A DNA stretch of 64,000 nt from JANPLN01 sp043757265 (GCA_043757265.1 JAYUQP010000018.1:37757-101756); one strand, 5' to 3'. Positions 43,893 through 53,181 are shown, numbered from the stretch's first letter. Translations and numbers: made by a program. Notes: generated from the sequence alone by a model not told the origin.

Positions 43893-45131
43893 ATGCACGA
43901 CAACTCATTCTGGTATCTTACCATTGGTATTGTTTTAGGTTTGATGTCGGTGATTTCTAATAAAATCGAAAAGCTTCCGATCTCAAGCTCGATCATTTAT
44001 TTTATAATTGGAATTTTTCTTGGACCTTGGGGATTAGGAAAAGTCGATATCAGTTTTCGCGACAACACACGTCTGCTGGAGGTAGTTGCCGAAATAGCGG
44101 TGCTGATCTCGGTGTTTGCTGCGGGGCTAAAACTCAAAATTCCAACTGAAACAAAAAAATGGTTCCTGGCTCTGCAACTAGCGACGGTGTCCATGATTTT
44201 TATGATTGCTGGAATTTCGCTGTTCAGCATCACCATGCTTGGGCTCTCTACTGCGTCAGCAATTCTATTGGGTGCTATCCTAGCTCCAACAGACCCGGTG
44301 CTCGCCTCGGCCGTTCAAGTAAAAAGTCCTGAAGACAGCGATTGGCTTCGATTCAATCTGAGTGCGGAGGCTGCGCTTAACGACGGCACGGCATTCCCAT
44401 TTGTTATCCTCGGGCTCGGCCTCCTGGGCCTCGAGTCTGTCGGAAGCACCGGCTGGGAGTGGTTGCTGGTGGACGTATTGTGGGCGATTTCTGGCGCTGT
44501 ATTTGTTGGAATTATTTCGGGCATCGCCGCAGCTCAGGTGATCGCCTACTACCGCGATAGATCGTCGGGCAACGCCATCTTCGAAGACCTATTTAGTTTG
44601 GGCTTTTTGTGCACCGTCTACGCAGCGTCGGTTTTTTTACACACCTACGGTTTCGTGGCCTGCTTTTTTGCAGGACTGGCTTTTCGCAGAGCGAACAATA
44701 TTTTTGAAGACTCAAGTCAACGGCAACTTCCAAAAACCACAAAGAATGTTTTACTTTTTAATGAGCAATTGGAACGTTTGGTAGAATTTTTAGTTGTTAT
44801 TGCTCTTGGGATTATGATCTCGAATATCGAAATTGGCTGGCGGGAATTTCTTCTAGCCATCGTTATCTTCTTTGTGATTCGACCCCTTTCCATTCTGCTA
44901 CTCGTTTTGCCGGGCTCACTCGAATTGAAATGGAAACGGATTGCACTGATGTCATGGTTTGGCGTGCGCGGCGTAGGGTCGATCTATTACCTAGCGTTTG
45001 CTCTAAACCACGGACTAAAAACAGGAGCGCAGCAGTTTACAAATCAGGTCGTCGTGGTCGTCGCCTTCTCAATTCTCCTGCACGGATTAACATCAGGACC
45101 GCTGATGAAGTGGTACGAGGCCGATAAGTAG
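43893..45131 (+). CDS. CPA1-family Na+/H+ antiporter
   Basis: Inner-membrane cation/proton exchanger (NhaP/NHE type). LAPTDPVLASAVQ and SAEAALNDGTAFPFVIL hold the conserved Asp residues of the ion-binding site (the ND motif of the electroneutral type), and MSWFGVRGVGSIYYLAFAL is the conserved Arg helix. Twelve or so membrane segments in 412 residues. AAGGA lies 4-5 bases before the ATG. Stand-alone gene, convergent with dsbD. Confidence 0.92.
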   Translation: MHDNSFWYLTIGIVLGLMSVISNKIEKLPISSSIIYFIIGIFLGPWGLGKVDISFRDNTRLLEVVAEIAVLISVFAAGLKLKIPTETKKWFLALQLATVSMIFMIAGISLFSITMLGLSTASAILLGAILAPTDPVLASAVQVKSPEDSDWLRFNLSAEAALNDGTAFPFVILGLGLLGLESVGSTGWEWLLVDVLWAISGAVFVGIISGIAAAQVIAYYRDRSSGNAIFEDLFSLGFLCTVYAASVFLHTYGFVACFFAGLAFRRANNIFEDSSQRQLPKTTKNVLLFNEQLERLVEFLVVIALGIMISNIEIGWREFLLAIVIFFVIRPLSILLLVLPGSLELKWKRIALMSWFGVRGVGSIYYLAFALNHGLKTGAQQFTNQVVVVVAFSILLHGLTSGPLMKWYEADK

Positions 45132-45186
45132 TTTTCTGGTCAGTAATTTTCTGGCAAAATCTTGAAAAGTAATGTTTAGCCAATAA

Positions 45187-46962
45187 CTACGGATTGAGCT
45201 TTTTAAGACGAGCCATCATAGGCTCGATCTCTTCGAATCCGGTGAGAGTAAGATCTTTAACCACTGTGCCGTTTTTATCAATAAATACGATTGTTGGTAG
45301 GCCGTAGACTTCATACCTCTTTTGCAGATCTGCAAGTTCTGGAAAATTTTCGCTGGCGTCGACTTTTAAGAGCACAAAGTCTTTTGTAGCTTGAACAAAC
45401 TGAGGCTTGGTAAACGTTTTTTCATCAAGCTCAATACACGCTGCGCACCAGTCGGCAAAAAAATCGATGATGACGGGCTTTCCTTGCGCTTTTGCTTTGG
45501 CGAGCGCTTCGCCTGAGTAGTAGGTCCACCCATTTTTTAGCGCCGCTTTTTGCACCTCTCCCGCAGTGCGAGAGGCTGGTAACTTTAAAACAATCGGGCT
45601 TAAAACCATCAGCACGCAAAATACAAACGGCATGTAATGCCAAAACTTATGATCCACCTTTGGATACACCTTAGCGATAAAGATAAATACCGCCGCAGCT
45701 GCCATGAGCGATAAGCAGATTAAAAACCAAGCTTCTGGTAAAAGAGGCTTGATGTAATAAAGCGCAACACCCAGCATGGTTGTACCTAGCACAAACTTAA
45801 CCACGTCCATCCACGGGCCCGAGCGCGGAAGCTTTTTGAAGTACGAGCTGAATGTTCCCAAAAATAAAAATAACATTCCCATACCCATAGCAAAGGTAAA
45901 CAACAGCCAAAAACCAAGCACCATGTTTTGCGTCTTAGCGATATAGGCAAGTACGCCCACTAGCACAGGACCCACACAGGGACTCGCTACAATGCCGGCG
46001 ATCAGACCAGAAGAGAATGCGCCCATATAGCCACGATTGTCGGTGGCGGTTTCTAGGCGACGGCTGATAAAATGCGGAAGACGAATTTCGAAATAGCCGT
46101 AAATACTCAACGCCATTAAAACAAAAATGACAACGAAGCCTAAGACCACAGGCTGATAGCTCAGAGCCTGACCAAACAGGGCCCCCGTTTTTGCGGCCAC
46201 TACACCGAGTAGCGAATAGGTGGCCGAGATGCCTAGCACATAGACCAAACTTAAACTAAACGCCTGAGCCTTAGATAATTGCGATGCGCGGGCACCGATC
46301 ACAGCCAGCGTGATGGGAATAAGGGGATACACACAGGGCGTGAGCGAAGTGAGAAATCCAAAGACAAAGATAAGCACAAACGCCCACAGCAGGTTCTTTG
46401 AAATCTGCTGCTCGATCATTGAAGAGTCATTTACTGACGAGTTATTTACCGACACGTCATTTACTGACGAGTCATTGGCTAAGGATTTTTTTTCGACTCT
46501 TGATTCAATGTTTAGCGGGAGTTTTACCTCAAGCTTGATCGGCGGCGAACAGTACTTGGTTGTGCAAGCGATGTATTCCAAATCCATGGCGAAGGTTTTT
46601 AATGGCAGTTCAATATCTTTTGGAATTTCGGCAAAAAAATCAAGCTTGGCTGTTTTTTGTAAACCGCGGTGCTGCTTTCCCGAAAAATCAATAAACTCCA
46701 CAAGTGGAGTCAATTGCAGTCCACCTAAAGCCATTCCGTCTGGCTCAAGGGGAAAAAGTTTAAGTTTATCCTCGTAAACCGAAAACCCTTGGTTGATGGC
46801 CACATCGATGGAAACCGTAATCCGACTTCCCGGTTTTATTTCCAGTGGCGATACGCGGGCCGAGGTCACCTTCATCGGTCGAGCGTCGTCAGACGGCGCA
46901 ATGTCCAGAGCGTGAGTTGCACTGCCAAAAAGAAACAACGTTAAAATTAAAAGTGCTTTCAT
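45187..46962 (-). CDS. dsbD: Thiol:disulfide interchange protein DsbD
   Basis: Transfers electrons from cytoplasmic thioredoxin to periplasmic disulfide reductases. Signal peptide (about 1-18), N-terminal immunoglobulin-like domain with Cys pair (YIACTTKYCSPP), eight-helix membrane domain with the redox cysteines in LTPCVYPLIP and SPCVGPVLVG, and a C-terminal thioredoxin domain with WCAAC (FADWCAACIELDEKTF). Start 46962 has GGGGA 5 bases upstream; an in-frame ATG 12 bases earlier is less likely. A Ser/Val/Asn/Asp pentapeptide repeat forms the linker before the membrane domain. Length 591. Confidence 0.96.
   Translation of the reverse strand: MKALLILTLFLFGSATHALDIAPSDDARPMKVTSARVSPLEIKPGSRITVSIDVAINQGFSVYEDKLKLFPLEPDGMALGGLQLTPLVEFIDFSGKQHRGLQKTAKLDFFAEIPKDIELPLKTFAMDLEYIACTTKYCSPPIKLEVKLPLNIESRVEKKSLANDSSVNDVSVNNSSVNDSSMIEQQISKNLLWAFVLIFVFGFLTSLTPCVYPLIPITLAVIGARASQLSKAQAFSLSLVYVLGISATYSLLGVVAAKTGALFGQALSYQPVVLGFVVIFVLMALSIYGYFEIRLPHFISRRLETATDNRGYMGAFSSGLIAGIVASPCVGPVLVGVLAYIAKTQNMVLGFWLLFTFAMGMGMLFLFLGTFSSYFKKLPRSGPWMDVVKFVLGTTMLGVALYYIKPLLPEAWFLICLSLMAAAAVFIFIAKVYPKVDHKFWHYMPFVFCVLMVLSPIVLKLPASRTAGEVQKAALKNGWTYYSGEALAKAKAQGKPVIIDFFADWCAACIELDEKTFTKPQFVQATKDFVLLKVDASENFPELADLQKRYEVYGLPTIVFIDKNGTVVKDLTLTGFEEIEPMMARLKKLNP
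46421..46480. repeat. 15-bp tandem repeat in the DsbD linker
   Basis: Four units of 15 bases (46421-46435, 46436-46450, 46451-46465, 46466-46480), typified by GACGAGTCATTTACT. They encode pentapeptides NDSSV, NDVSV, NNSSV, NDSSM between the periplasmic and membrane domains. In frame, so copy number can vary without loss of function. Confidence 0.9.
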
Positions 46963-46988
46963 AATAATCCCCATGATACAAGATTCGC

Positions 46989-47807
46989 ATGATCACGACC
47001 AGTATAAATTCTATTTTTATCGGCTTTGACACAGAGACCACCGGCCGCTACCCCATCGAATCTGAGATCTGCGAAATCGCCGCGGTTAAATATCTTAACG
47101 GTCAAATCATCGATAAATTTCAGTCACTCATCAAGCCAATCCGGCCAATGGGTGAAGAAGTGATCAAAATACATGGGATCACGAACGAAATGGTGCAAGA
47201 TGCGCCGCCGATCAAAGATGTGCTCCCACAGTTTCACAAATTTATACAAGATGGCACGCTGGTCGCCCATCACGCCCCGTTTGACATGGGGTTTATCTCT
47301 GTGGGCTTTGAAGCTATGGGACTTGAGCTTCCGTCGAAGCCGGTGATTTGTAGCAGCCGTCTGTCACGAAATGTGATCACCGATTCTAAAAACCACCGTC
47401 TGCAAACATTGATTCCGCACTTAGGTATCCCGCAAGGCACTGCTCATCGCGCTTTTGATGATTCCACAGCGTGTTTGGATGTGGCATTGCACTGTTTTGA
47501 AAAGGCGCAGTTAACAACACTTGATGCGATTTTCGAAATGCAAGGCGGAGCTCTCTATTGGAAAGACTATTCCATGGATGAGCTTAAATTTAAAACCAAA
47601 AGTTTAGGAATACTCATTGAGGCAATGTACCTGCGTACGCGAGTTCGCATGACTTACCTCAATGGTTCCAAGCCCGGTCGCGAACGGGTCATTGAACCCA
47701 TCGGCCTTGTGCGCTCCCCTGACGGAGACTTCTTCGTCGCCTACGATGACAGCCCCATCGCCAAGCGCTTTTACATCAGCAAGCTTGGCGAGGTTTCTAA
47801 AATTTAA
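46989..47807 (+). CDS. DnaQ-type 3'-5' exonuclease fused to a WYL-like domain
   Basis: N-terminal DEDDh exonuclease (about 8-175): FDTETTG (D14, E16), VAHHAPFDMGF and HRAFDDSTACLD give the four acidic residues and the His. The C-terminal 75 residues (about 198-272) follow the WYL pattern: RTRVRMTYLNGSKPGRERVI, EPIGLVRSPDGDFFVAYDD and KRFYISKLGEV. WYL domains sense nucleic-acid ligands and are usually in regulators. Length 272. Divergent from dsbD with only 26 bases between starts. Function could be repair, proofreading or nucleotide-sensing degradation; not a replicative epsilon subunit by architecture. Confidence 0.8.
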   Translation: MITTSINSIFIGFDTETTGRYPIESEICEIAAVKYLNGQIIDKFQSLIKPIRPMGEEVIKIHGITNEMVQDAPPIKDVLPQFHKFIQDGTLVAHHAPFDMGFISVGFEAMGLELPSKPVICSSRLSRNVITDSKNHRLQTLIPHLGIPQGTAHRAFDDSTACLDVALHCFEKAQLTTLDAIFEMQGGALYWKDYSMDELKFKTKSLGILIEAMYLRTRVRMTYLNGSKPGRERVIEPIGLVRSPDGDFFVAYDDSPIAKRFYISKLGEVSKI

Positions 47808-47816
47808 CATAGCCTT

Positions 47817-47876
47817 CGTCCTGAGCGTAGCGAAGGATCTCACATACTCAGATCCTTCGCTGCGCTCAGGATGACG
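47817..47876. repeat. Inverted repeat R6 of the TCCTGAGCG..AAGGATC type
   Basis: CGTCCTGAGCGTAGCGAAGG with ATCT (47817-47840) pairs with AGATCCTTCGCTGCGCTCAGGATGACG-type sequence at 47850-47876, a loop of 9 bases. It lies between convergent genes. The sequence type is a widespread intergenic repeat in many bacteria; two related copies are at 55200-55385. Confidence 0.85.
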
Positions 47877-47926
47877 GGTGGATGCAAGGGATGACGGAGG
47901 GTGCGCTCGGACTGACAGCTCACCGA

Positions 47927-50071
47927 TTACTTATTGATGCTTTCAAGCCAAACTAAAAACGCATACTCATCGGCGATTTCGCGGGTGCGGGAGAAACGGC
48001 CTGTCACACCGCTGTGGCCTGCGCCCATTTCGGTTTTCATCAGAATGAGAGTATTTGCCTCATTGTTTTCGCGAAGCTTCGCCGCCCACTTTAAGGGCTC
48101 CCAGTATTGCACTTGAGAGTCGTGGTAGCCGGTTGTGATCAGCAAATGGGGATACTTTTGAGCCGTCACGTTATCGTAGGGCGAATAACTTTTGATGTAG
48201 GTATATGCCTTCTTTTCATTGGGATTTCCCCACTGTTCATACTCGCCCGTCGTTAGTGGAATAGTCGCGTCAAGCATCGTGGTAAGCACATCTACAAACG
48301 GAACCGCGGCATGCACACCGTGATACAGATCAGGACGAAGATTCATCACTCCGCCCATAAGTAAACCACCGGCGCTTCCTCCCTGCATGTACACGTGACC
48401 TGGTTTTCCATAACCAGCCTTTAACAAAAATTCTGTGCTATCGATAAAATCAGTGAACGTATTTTTTTTGTGCATCAGGCGACCTTTTTCGAACCAGTCG
48501 CGCCCCAACTCCTGTCCACCGCGAATGTGAGCGATGGCGTATACAAACCCACGATCAAGCAAACTGACGACATTCGGCCGAAACTGAGCTTCCATAGAAA
48601 TCCCATAGGATCCGTAGCCGTAAACAAGCAGAGGATTTTGTGCGGCTTTAAAAAGATCCTTTCGAAAAACTATAGAGATGGGAATTCGCGATCCGTCTTT
48701 TGCCTTTGCCCAGGCTCGTTCGGAGGAATACTTTTTTGCGTCGTAAGTGGGAATTTCTTTTTGTTTTATTAACACCGATTTTTGTGTTTTTACGTTGTAA
48801 TCAAAAACTGCGTCGGGCTGAACGAGCGAGCTGTAGGCATAGCGCAAAATAGAAGTGCTGTACTCTTCGTTTAGACCGATTCCGGCCAAGTAGACAGGAT
48901 CTTTAAAGCCAATGAGGGTTTTCTTTTTGTCTTTGCGGTTCCGAATTTCAATCTGGGTTAAACCCTTCTCCCGAGCTTCGGTGGCAAGAAATGATTCGAA
49001 GATGGCAAACGATTGCAAATAAACCGTCTTTCGATGAGCAACAACCTCGCCCCACGAGTTTTTGCTCACTTTTCCATAGGCAGTTTTCATCAGCCGAAAG
49101 TTAACGGCTTTCCAGTTTGTTCGAATATAAAAGCCATCGCCGCCGTCTTCTAAATCGTACTCATGGTTTCTCTCCCGCTTCAGAAAAATTTTAAATTCCT
49201 CTGTGGGGCGATCTGCCGAGGCATACAAATACTCTGAGCTATTCACGCTGCTTGTTTCGATAAATATAGTTTTTCCGTTGAGAGATTTACCAACGCCAAC
49301 GTTAAATATTTCATCTTTCTCGTGGAAAACTTCGGTGGACTTATTGGCATCAAGCGCATAGCGGAAAACTTTTTCGGAGCGCAAGGTATCGGGATGTTGT
49401 TGACTGTAAAACCCGGTGTTGTTGTCGTTGGCCCATGTCCAACTTCCGGTGGTGTTTGCAATTTTTTGTTTTAAGATTTCGCCAGTTTTTAAATCTTTAA
49501 AATGAATTGTGTAAAAACGTCGCCCTACATCATCGACGATAAAAGCTAGTAGCTCGTGGTTGGTGGAGATGTCAGCCACCCCCGCAGAGAAATATTTTTT
49601 CCCTTGTGCAAGAACATTGATATCAAGGAGCACTTCCTCCGTTGCCGTGAGCGATCCTTTTTTTCGACAATAAATAGCGTACTCTTTGCCCTTCTCGTAG
49701 CGCGTATAATAAAAGTAGCCACCCTTGCGGCTGGGGGCGGATGAATCGTCTTCCTTAATTCGCGCCTTCATTTCGCGAAAAAGAATATCGGCCGTTGGCT
49801 TGCTCGGAAGTAGATTCGCTTTGGCGTATTCGTTTTCTGCATTCAATTGCTTTAGAACGTTTTCGCTGTCGCGTTCGCGCATCCAAAAGTAGGGATCGGT
49901 GCGAACATCACCGTGCAGTTTCATTTCATGGTTTATTTTTTGAGCAATCGGTGGGGCTTGATTTTTTGCTTTCATCGTTTGACAAGATAGCAAAAGGACC
50001 GCGCCACTGAACAGCATTAATACCTGACGCACTGTAAGCCGCGACGCAGAGTTTGGTGAAAATAGGGACAT
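47927..50071 (-). CDS. ptrB: Oligopeptidase B-like lipoprotein (S9 prolyl oligopeptidase family)
   Basis: Serine peptidase cutting after basic residues of short peptides. After a lipoprotein signal (LLLSCQ, Cys30) come the beta-propeller region and the alpha/beta hydrolase domain with GGSAGGLLMGG (nucleophile Ser), HIRGGQELGRDW, an Asp in TTGYHDSQVQYWEP and catalytic His in EMGAGHSG. Length 714 is normal for PtrB. Most PtrB enzymes are cytoplasmic, but here a lipobox implies membrane anchoring facing the periplasm or surface, useful for a proteolytic lifestyle. Confidence 0.92.
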   Translation of the reverse strand: MSLFSPNSASRLTVRQVLMLFSGAVLLLSCQTMKAKNQAPPIAQKINHEMKLHGDVRTDPYFWMRERDSENVLKQLNAENEYAKANLLPSKPTADILFREMKARIKEDDSSAPSRKGGYFYYTRYEKGKEYAIYCRKKGSLTATEEVLLDINVLAQGKKYFSAGVADISTNHELLAFIVDDVGRRFYTIHFKDLKTGEILKQKIANTTGSWTWANDNNTGFYSQQHPDTLRSEKVFRYALDANKSTEVFHEKDEIFNVGVGKSLNGKTIFIETSSVNSSEYLYASADRPTEEFKIFLKRERNHEYDLEDGGDGFYIRTNWKAVNFRLMKTAYGKVSKNSWGEVVAHRKTVYLQSFAIFESFLATEAREKGLTQIEIRNRKDKKKTLIGFKDPVYLAGIGLNEEYSTSILRYAYSSLVQPDAVFDYNVKTQKSVLIKQKEIPTYDAKKYSSERAWAKAKDGSRIPISIVFRKDLFKAAQNPLLVYGYGSYGISMEAQFRPNVVSLLDRGFVYAIAHIRGGQELGRDWFEKGRLMHKKNTFTDFIDSTEFLLKAGYGKPGHVYMQGGSAGGLLMGGVMNLRPDLYHGVHAAVPFVDVLTTMLDATIPLTTGEYEQWGNPNEKKAYTYIKSYSPYDNVTAQKYPHLLITTGYHDSQVQYWEPLKWAAKLRENNEANTLILMKTEMGAGHSGVTGRFSRTREIADEYAFLVWLESINK

Positions 50072-50201
50072 TGTTGCAGCTCCTGGTTACGATGGAGCGT
50101 TTGATACTGCTCTCATGAATGCCGGAGCTTTGAAAAAAACTCCTATTGATAACGGAGCTTAAATTAGAAGCTATTTATGTTGAAGGCAAGGTTTTAGCTT
50201 T

Positions 50202-50232
50202 AGGCCGGAGGCTAATCAGGCCGGAGGCCAAT
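50202..50232. repeat. Short direct repeat AGGCCGGAGGCYAAT
   Basis: AGGCCGGAGGCTAAT at 50202-50216 and AGGCCGGAGGCCAAT at 50218-50232, separated by one base, immediately after the stop of the following minus-strand gene. A minor slippage duplication. Confidence 0.7.
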
Positions 50233-50233
50233 T

Positions 50234-50680
50234 TTAATAGCTCGCGCGGCTTTCAAGGATCTCAAGAGATTTATCGAGAACCTTCATCTCAATAAATCGG
50301 GCACGGTTTCGCGGGTCGATGGAACCACGTCGAATTTTCGAGTCTACGTAGCCTATCACTTGCTGCTTAAAGTGAAAACGCTCCCGCGAGGTTAAACCTT
50401 TTAATGGTCCGAAAGGACTGAATAGCTCATTGATGGCTGCGGCGTGCGAACTTGCAAGTCGACGGCCTTTCACTTTTGATCCTGTTCGAACAGATTGCCC
50501 GTGATTGGGTTTAATGATCTTAATAAGGCTGACTTTTGAGGGATCCAATTTCACATGCTCTGCGTGATAGCGTGGTCTCGGCTTCGCAGTGTAGGATTTA
50601 AAAATCAACGCTCCGGCCAAAAGTATTCCAACGAAACTGGTCGAAAAGATAGCGCCGTGCCACAAGCTTTGTGCTTTCAT
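50234..50680 (-). CDS. Single-pass membrane protein, unknown function
   Basis: Not recognised. 148 residues with one membrane segment near the N-terminus (IFSTSFVGILLAGALIF, about 11-28), followed by a basic region and two helical stretches (SHAAAINELFSPFGPL and RERFHFKQQVIGYVDSKIRR). No cysteine in the mature part. It lies between ptrB and the HEWGTFT gene on the same strand, with its own gaps. Confidence 0.6.
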   Translation of the reverse strand: MKAQSLWHGAIFSTSFVGILLAGALIFKSYTAKPRPRYHAEHVKLDPSKVSLIKIIKPNHGQSVRTGSKVKGRRLASSHAAAINELFSPFGPLKGLTSRERFHFKQQVIGYVDSKIRRGSIDPRNRARFIEMKVLDKSLEILESRASY

Positions 50681-50831
50681 TTTTTCCCCCCGGAAAATCT
50701 ATGGAAAGACTTTTTCAAGACTTTCCATCTAGACTTTCGGCACCCTCGACCAAAGACTTGAGGTGAATTCGGAAAAAACATCTATTATCTCGACACGATA
50801 CACTGTTCGACTCAACTTGAAACAGCCCCAG

Positions 50832-50866
50832 CTTAAAAATAAATACCCCTCTGAGAACAGAGGGGC
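50832..50866 (-). terminator. Rho-independent terminator after the HEWGTFT gene
   Basis: Read on the minus strand, CCCCTCTG-TTCT-CAGAGGGG (50865-50846) is an 8-base GC-rich perfect stem followed by TATTTATTTTTAAG, a T-rich tract. It begins 31 bases past the stop of the secreted-protein gene. Confidence 0.85.
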
Positions 50867-50896
50867 GGGGTGCGGATGGATTGCAATTGAATAGGG

Positions 50897-52192
50897 TCAG
50901 TGGACTGTGCCGTTTGTAGATTCGGCAAACAAGGTGCTTTTATGAATCAAGTATTCAATGGCTGATTTTACCTTATACTTAGCATTTCCCATTTGAGCAT
51001 ACACCTGCTGAACTCGTCGCAAACGCGGTTCTGCAAAACGCCCAAGACTTGCAATGTCTAATTGCTCACCTTCTTTTTCGACTCGATAAATCAGCTGCTC
51101 TTCTTGAAACTTTGGCATTACTTCGATTCTGGCGACGAATGCTCTTTCCACTGCATCTGGAGTCGGAGTGATCTGCAAAGGCAACAACCTATCCACTTCA
51201 GCTCTTGGCACCACGTACAGTAGTCGTAAACCTGGAGTCTGAAGATAACCATGCTCCCATGTTTTTATCATAGCTTGGGACTCCTCCATTTTAAGTCCAG
51301 CCGCAACCAAAGATTGCACCAAATAACTGCGAATGGTCATCGGGTCCACCACAAGCTGCGGTAACGTTGCTGGCTTGTTCTCCATCATCTGTTGCAAATG
51401 CCGAGTTGCAATCATAAAGCCTTTTTTGCTTTGCACGCTGTCAGTTGGCACAGGCAGCATTTGCGTGTGTCCTTGTTCATTCACTGCGATTAAAAAAAGC
51501 GCCGCAGGAACATCTGCTCCTTTTGCCTGAATCTTTAAGTGCAAACTGTCGGACGTGATGGCCACTCTCGGCTGAAACCTACCAATCCCACGATAAAAAA
51601 TAAATTTCTCGCGCTCACCATTTGTGCTTACGATTTGGCTCATTGTTTTTCTCGCGTGGATATAAATGTTATTTGCATCCACATGCGGCACTTTGCCTTC
51701 GGTTTCAGCAGAAATTTTGACATCAAACGTTGCTGTTCCATTGCGAATCGACACGAAATCGGTGTTCATTTTAGGTGAACTCGAAATAGGAGCTGGATAC
51801 GTCTCGGTAATCACGCCCTCTGGAAAATCCACCTTCACCTGCACACGTCGATCGAGGCTCGAAGGAGTTCCATAAAAATAAATAACGGGAGTCTCCATTT
51901 TTTGCGTGATCAGATTGTGTTGAAAAGTGTTTATCGAAAAACATCCCTTGAACATGCACGGTTCAAGGGCGGGATTTGCGGGTACAATGATAGGATTTTC
52001 CGGCCCTGTTTGCGTCTCTCCAAAGCCATGCACAAAATCGGGAAGTTTTTCGTCTTCGTGATAGAGGCCGTGCTGCGAAATTCCATCGGACCCAACAAGA
52101 GACGTGAACGTCCCCCATTCATGGGCCTCAAATTTGGCCTGGGCCTGCGTCATCATCATTGTGAACAGTAAAAATGCTATGTAGGGTTTCAT
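50897..52192 (-). CDS. Secreted protein with HEWGTFTS motif, unknown function
   Basis: Exported protein of 431 residues with signal peptide (MKPYIAFLLFTMMMTQAQA). The mature N-terminus FEAHEWGTFTSLVGSDG carries a HEWGTFTS motif that I recall from uncharacterised secreted proteins in other phyla; no catalytic activity is known to me. Further blocks include METPVIYFYGTPSSLDRRVQ, a beta-rich middle and a helical C-terminal part. It is divergent from a LysR-type regulator and ends at a clear terminator, so it is a monocistronic, perhaps regulated, unit. Confidence 0.75.
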   Translation of the reverse strand: MKPYIAFLLFTMMMTQAQAKFEAHEWGTFTSLVGSDGISQHGLYHEDEKLPDFVHGFGETQTGPENPIIVPANPALEPCMFKGCFSINTFQHNLITQKMETPVIYFYGTPSSLDRRVQVKVDFPEGVITETYPAPISSSPKMNTDFVSIRNGTATFDVKISAETEGKVPHVDANNIYIHARKTMSQIVSTNGEREKFIFYRGIGRFQPRVAITSDSLHLKIQAKGADVPAALFLIAVNEQGHTQMLPVPTDSVQSKKGFMIATRHLQQMMENKPATLPQLVVDPMTIRSYLVQSLVAAGLKMEESQAMIKTWEHGYLQTPGLRLLYVVPRAEVDRLLPLQITPTPDAVERAFVARIEVMPKFQEEQLIYRVEKEGEQLDIASLGRFAEPRLRRVQQVYAQMGNAKYKVKSAIEYLIHKSTLFAESTNGTVH

Positions 52193-52269
52193 AACCCTCC
52201 TTTCATGTTGAGCCCTCTAACAGAGAGCACCAACAGAATTAGCGTTGGTCATCGTAAAATAAAATTGAA

Positions 52270-52282
52270 TTATTATCAATAA
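52270..52282. promoter_or_regulatory. Candidate LysR-type binding site
   Basis: TTATT-ATC-AATAA is a perfect interrupted palindrome of the T-N11-A form, 17 bases before the LysR start and in the divergent gap with the HEWGTFT gene. Pattern match only. Confidence 0.35.
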
Positions 52283-52299
52283 CTGTTAACTAAAAGGTT

Positions 52300-53181
52300 A
52301 TGGACATTCAAAGACTTCAATACTTTATAACTGTGGCACAAACTCAAAACCTGCGCGAGGCCAGTGAAATTCTCTCGGTCACACCGCCCGCACTTTCCAA
52401 GGCAATGAAGGTTCTCGAAGAAGAGCTTTCTGTTTCCCTCTTCGCACGCGATGGCCGTGGAATCCGACTGACCGACACAGGAAAACGTCTTTTAAAAACC
52501 GCCCCCCGCATCCTCAAGGATCTTTTTGATTTGCGTGACAATTTACAAAAACAAAAAGATTCCGTCTCATCCGTGCGCATTGGCACGTTCGAAGTTTTTT
52601 CTACGTATTTTTTATCTTTTCTCAAAGTACTCGACTGGGAAAGCACGCCCATGGAACTGCATGAATTTTTACCGGGCGAAATTGAGCGCTATTTATTAAA
52701 TGGGGATATTGATTTTGGAATCTCCTATATGCCAATTCCCGATCCGCAGTTGGATTATTTAAAAGTAACCGCAATCGAAATGGGCGTTTACACTCGTCAA
52801 GGAGCCTTTAAAAATGTTCCACAACAAGAACTTCCGTTTGTTGTCCCAGTGATGCCTCTGCAGGGAGTTCCTACAAAAGTGCGTGGGCTTGATGGCTGGC
52901 CAGACGACGCCTATCCGCGCAAGGTTCTTCACCAAGTGACACTCATGGAGTCGGCACTCGAGCTCTGCCGACAGGGACGTGTGGCTGGTTATTTTCCGGC
53001 TTTTATTATCAACGAGCACAATCGTCGCTTCCGCGATGAATATCATCTCGAACGCCGTCGAAGCCCTTATTCAAGCCGCATCTGTAAGGCCGATGTTTAT
53101 ATTGTAAAACGAAAATCTAGCGAAGAATCTAAAACCATCAAGCAGATGGCAAAAGCCATCCGCTCGGTTTGTCAGTCTTGA
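52300..53181 (+). CDS. LysR-family transcriptional regulator
   Basis: DNA-binding regulator with an N-terminal winged helix-turn-helix (residues 1-60: MDIQRLQYFITVAQTQNLRE, ILSVTPPALSKAMKVLEEEL, the typical LysR block ending in LTDTGKRLL) and a substrate-binding domain (about 90-290) of the LysR fold. Length 293 is typical. It is divergent from the HEWGTFT gene across 107 bases, which suggests it controls that gene. Confidence 0.9.
   Translation: MDIQRLQYFITVAQTQNLREASEILSVTPPALSKAMKVLEEELSVSLFARDGRGIRLTDTGKRLLKTAPRILKDLFDLRDNLQKQKDSVSSVRIGTFEVFSTYFLSFLKVLDWESTPMELHEFLPGEIERYLLNGDIDFGISYMPIPDPQLDYLKVTAIEMGVYTRQGAFKNVPQQELPFVVPVMPLQGVPTKVRGLDGWPDDAYPRKVLHQVTLMESALELCRQGRVAGYFPAFIINEHNRRFRDEYHLERRRSPYSSRICKADVYIVKRKSSEESKTIKQMAKAIRSVCQS

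Noticed and set aside
43657..43908. 83-codon open frame on the minus strand before the antiporter
   Set aside because: No ribosome site, overlaps the antiporter start, sequence has no protein-like pattern.
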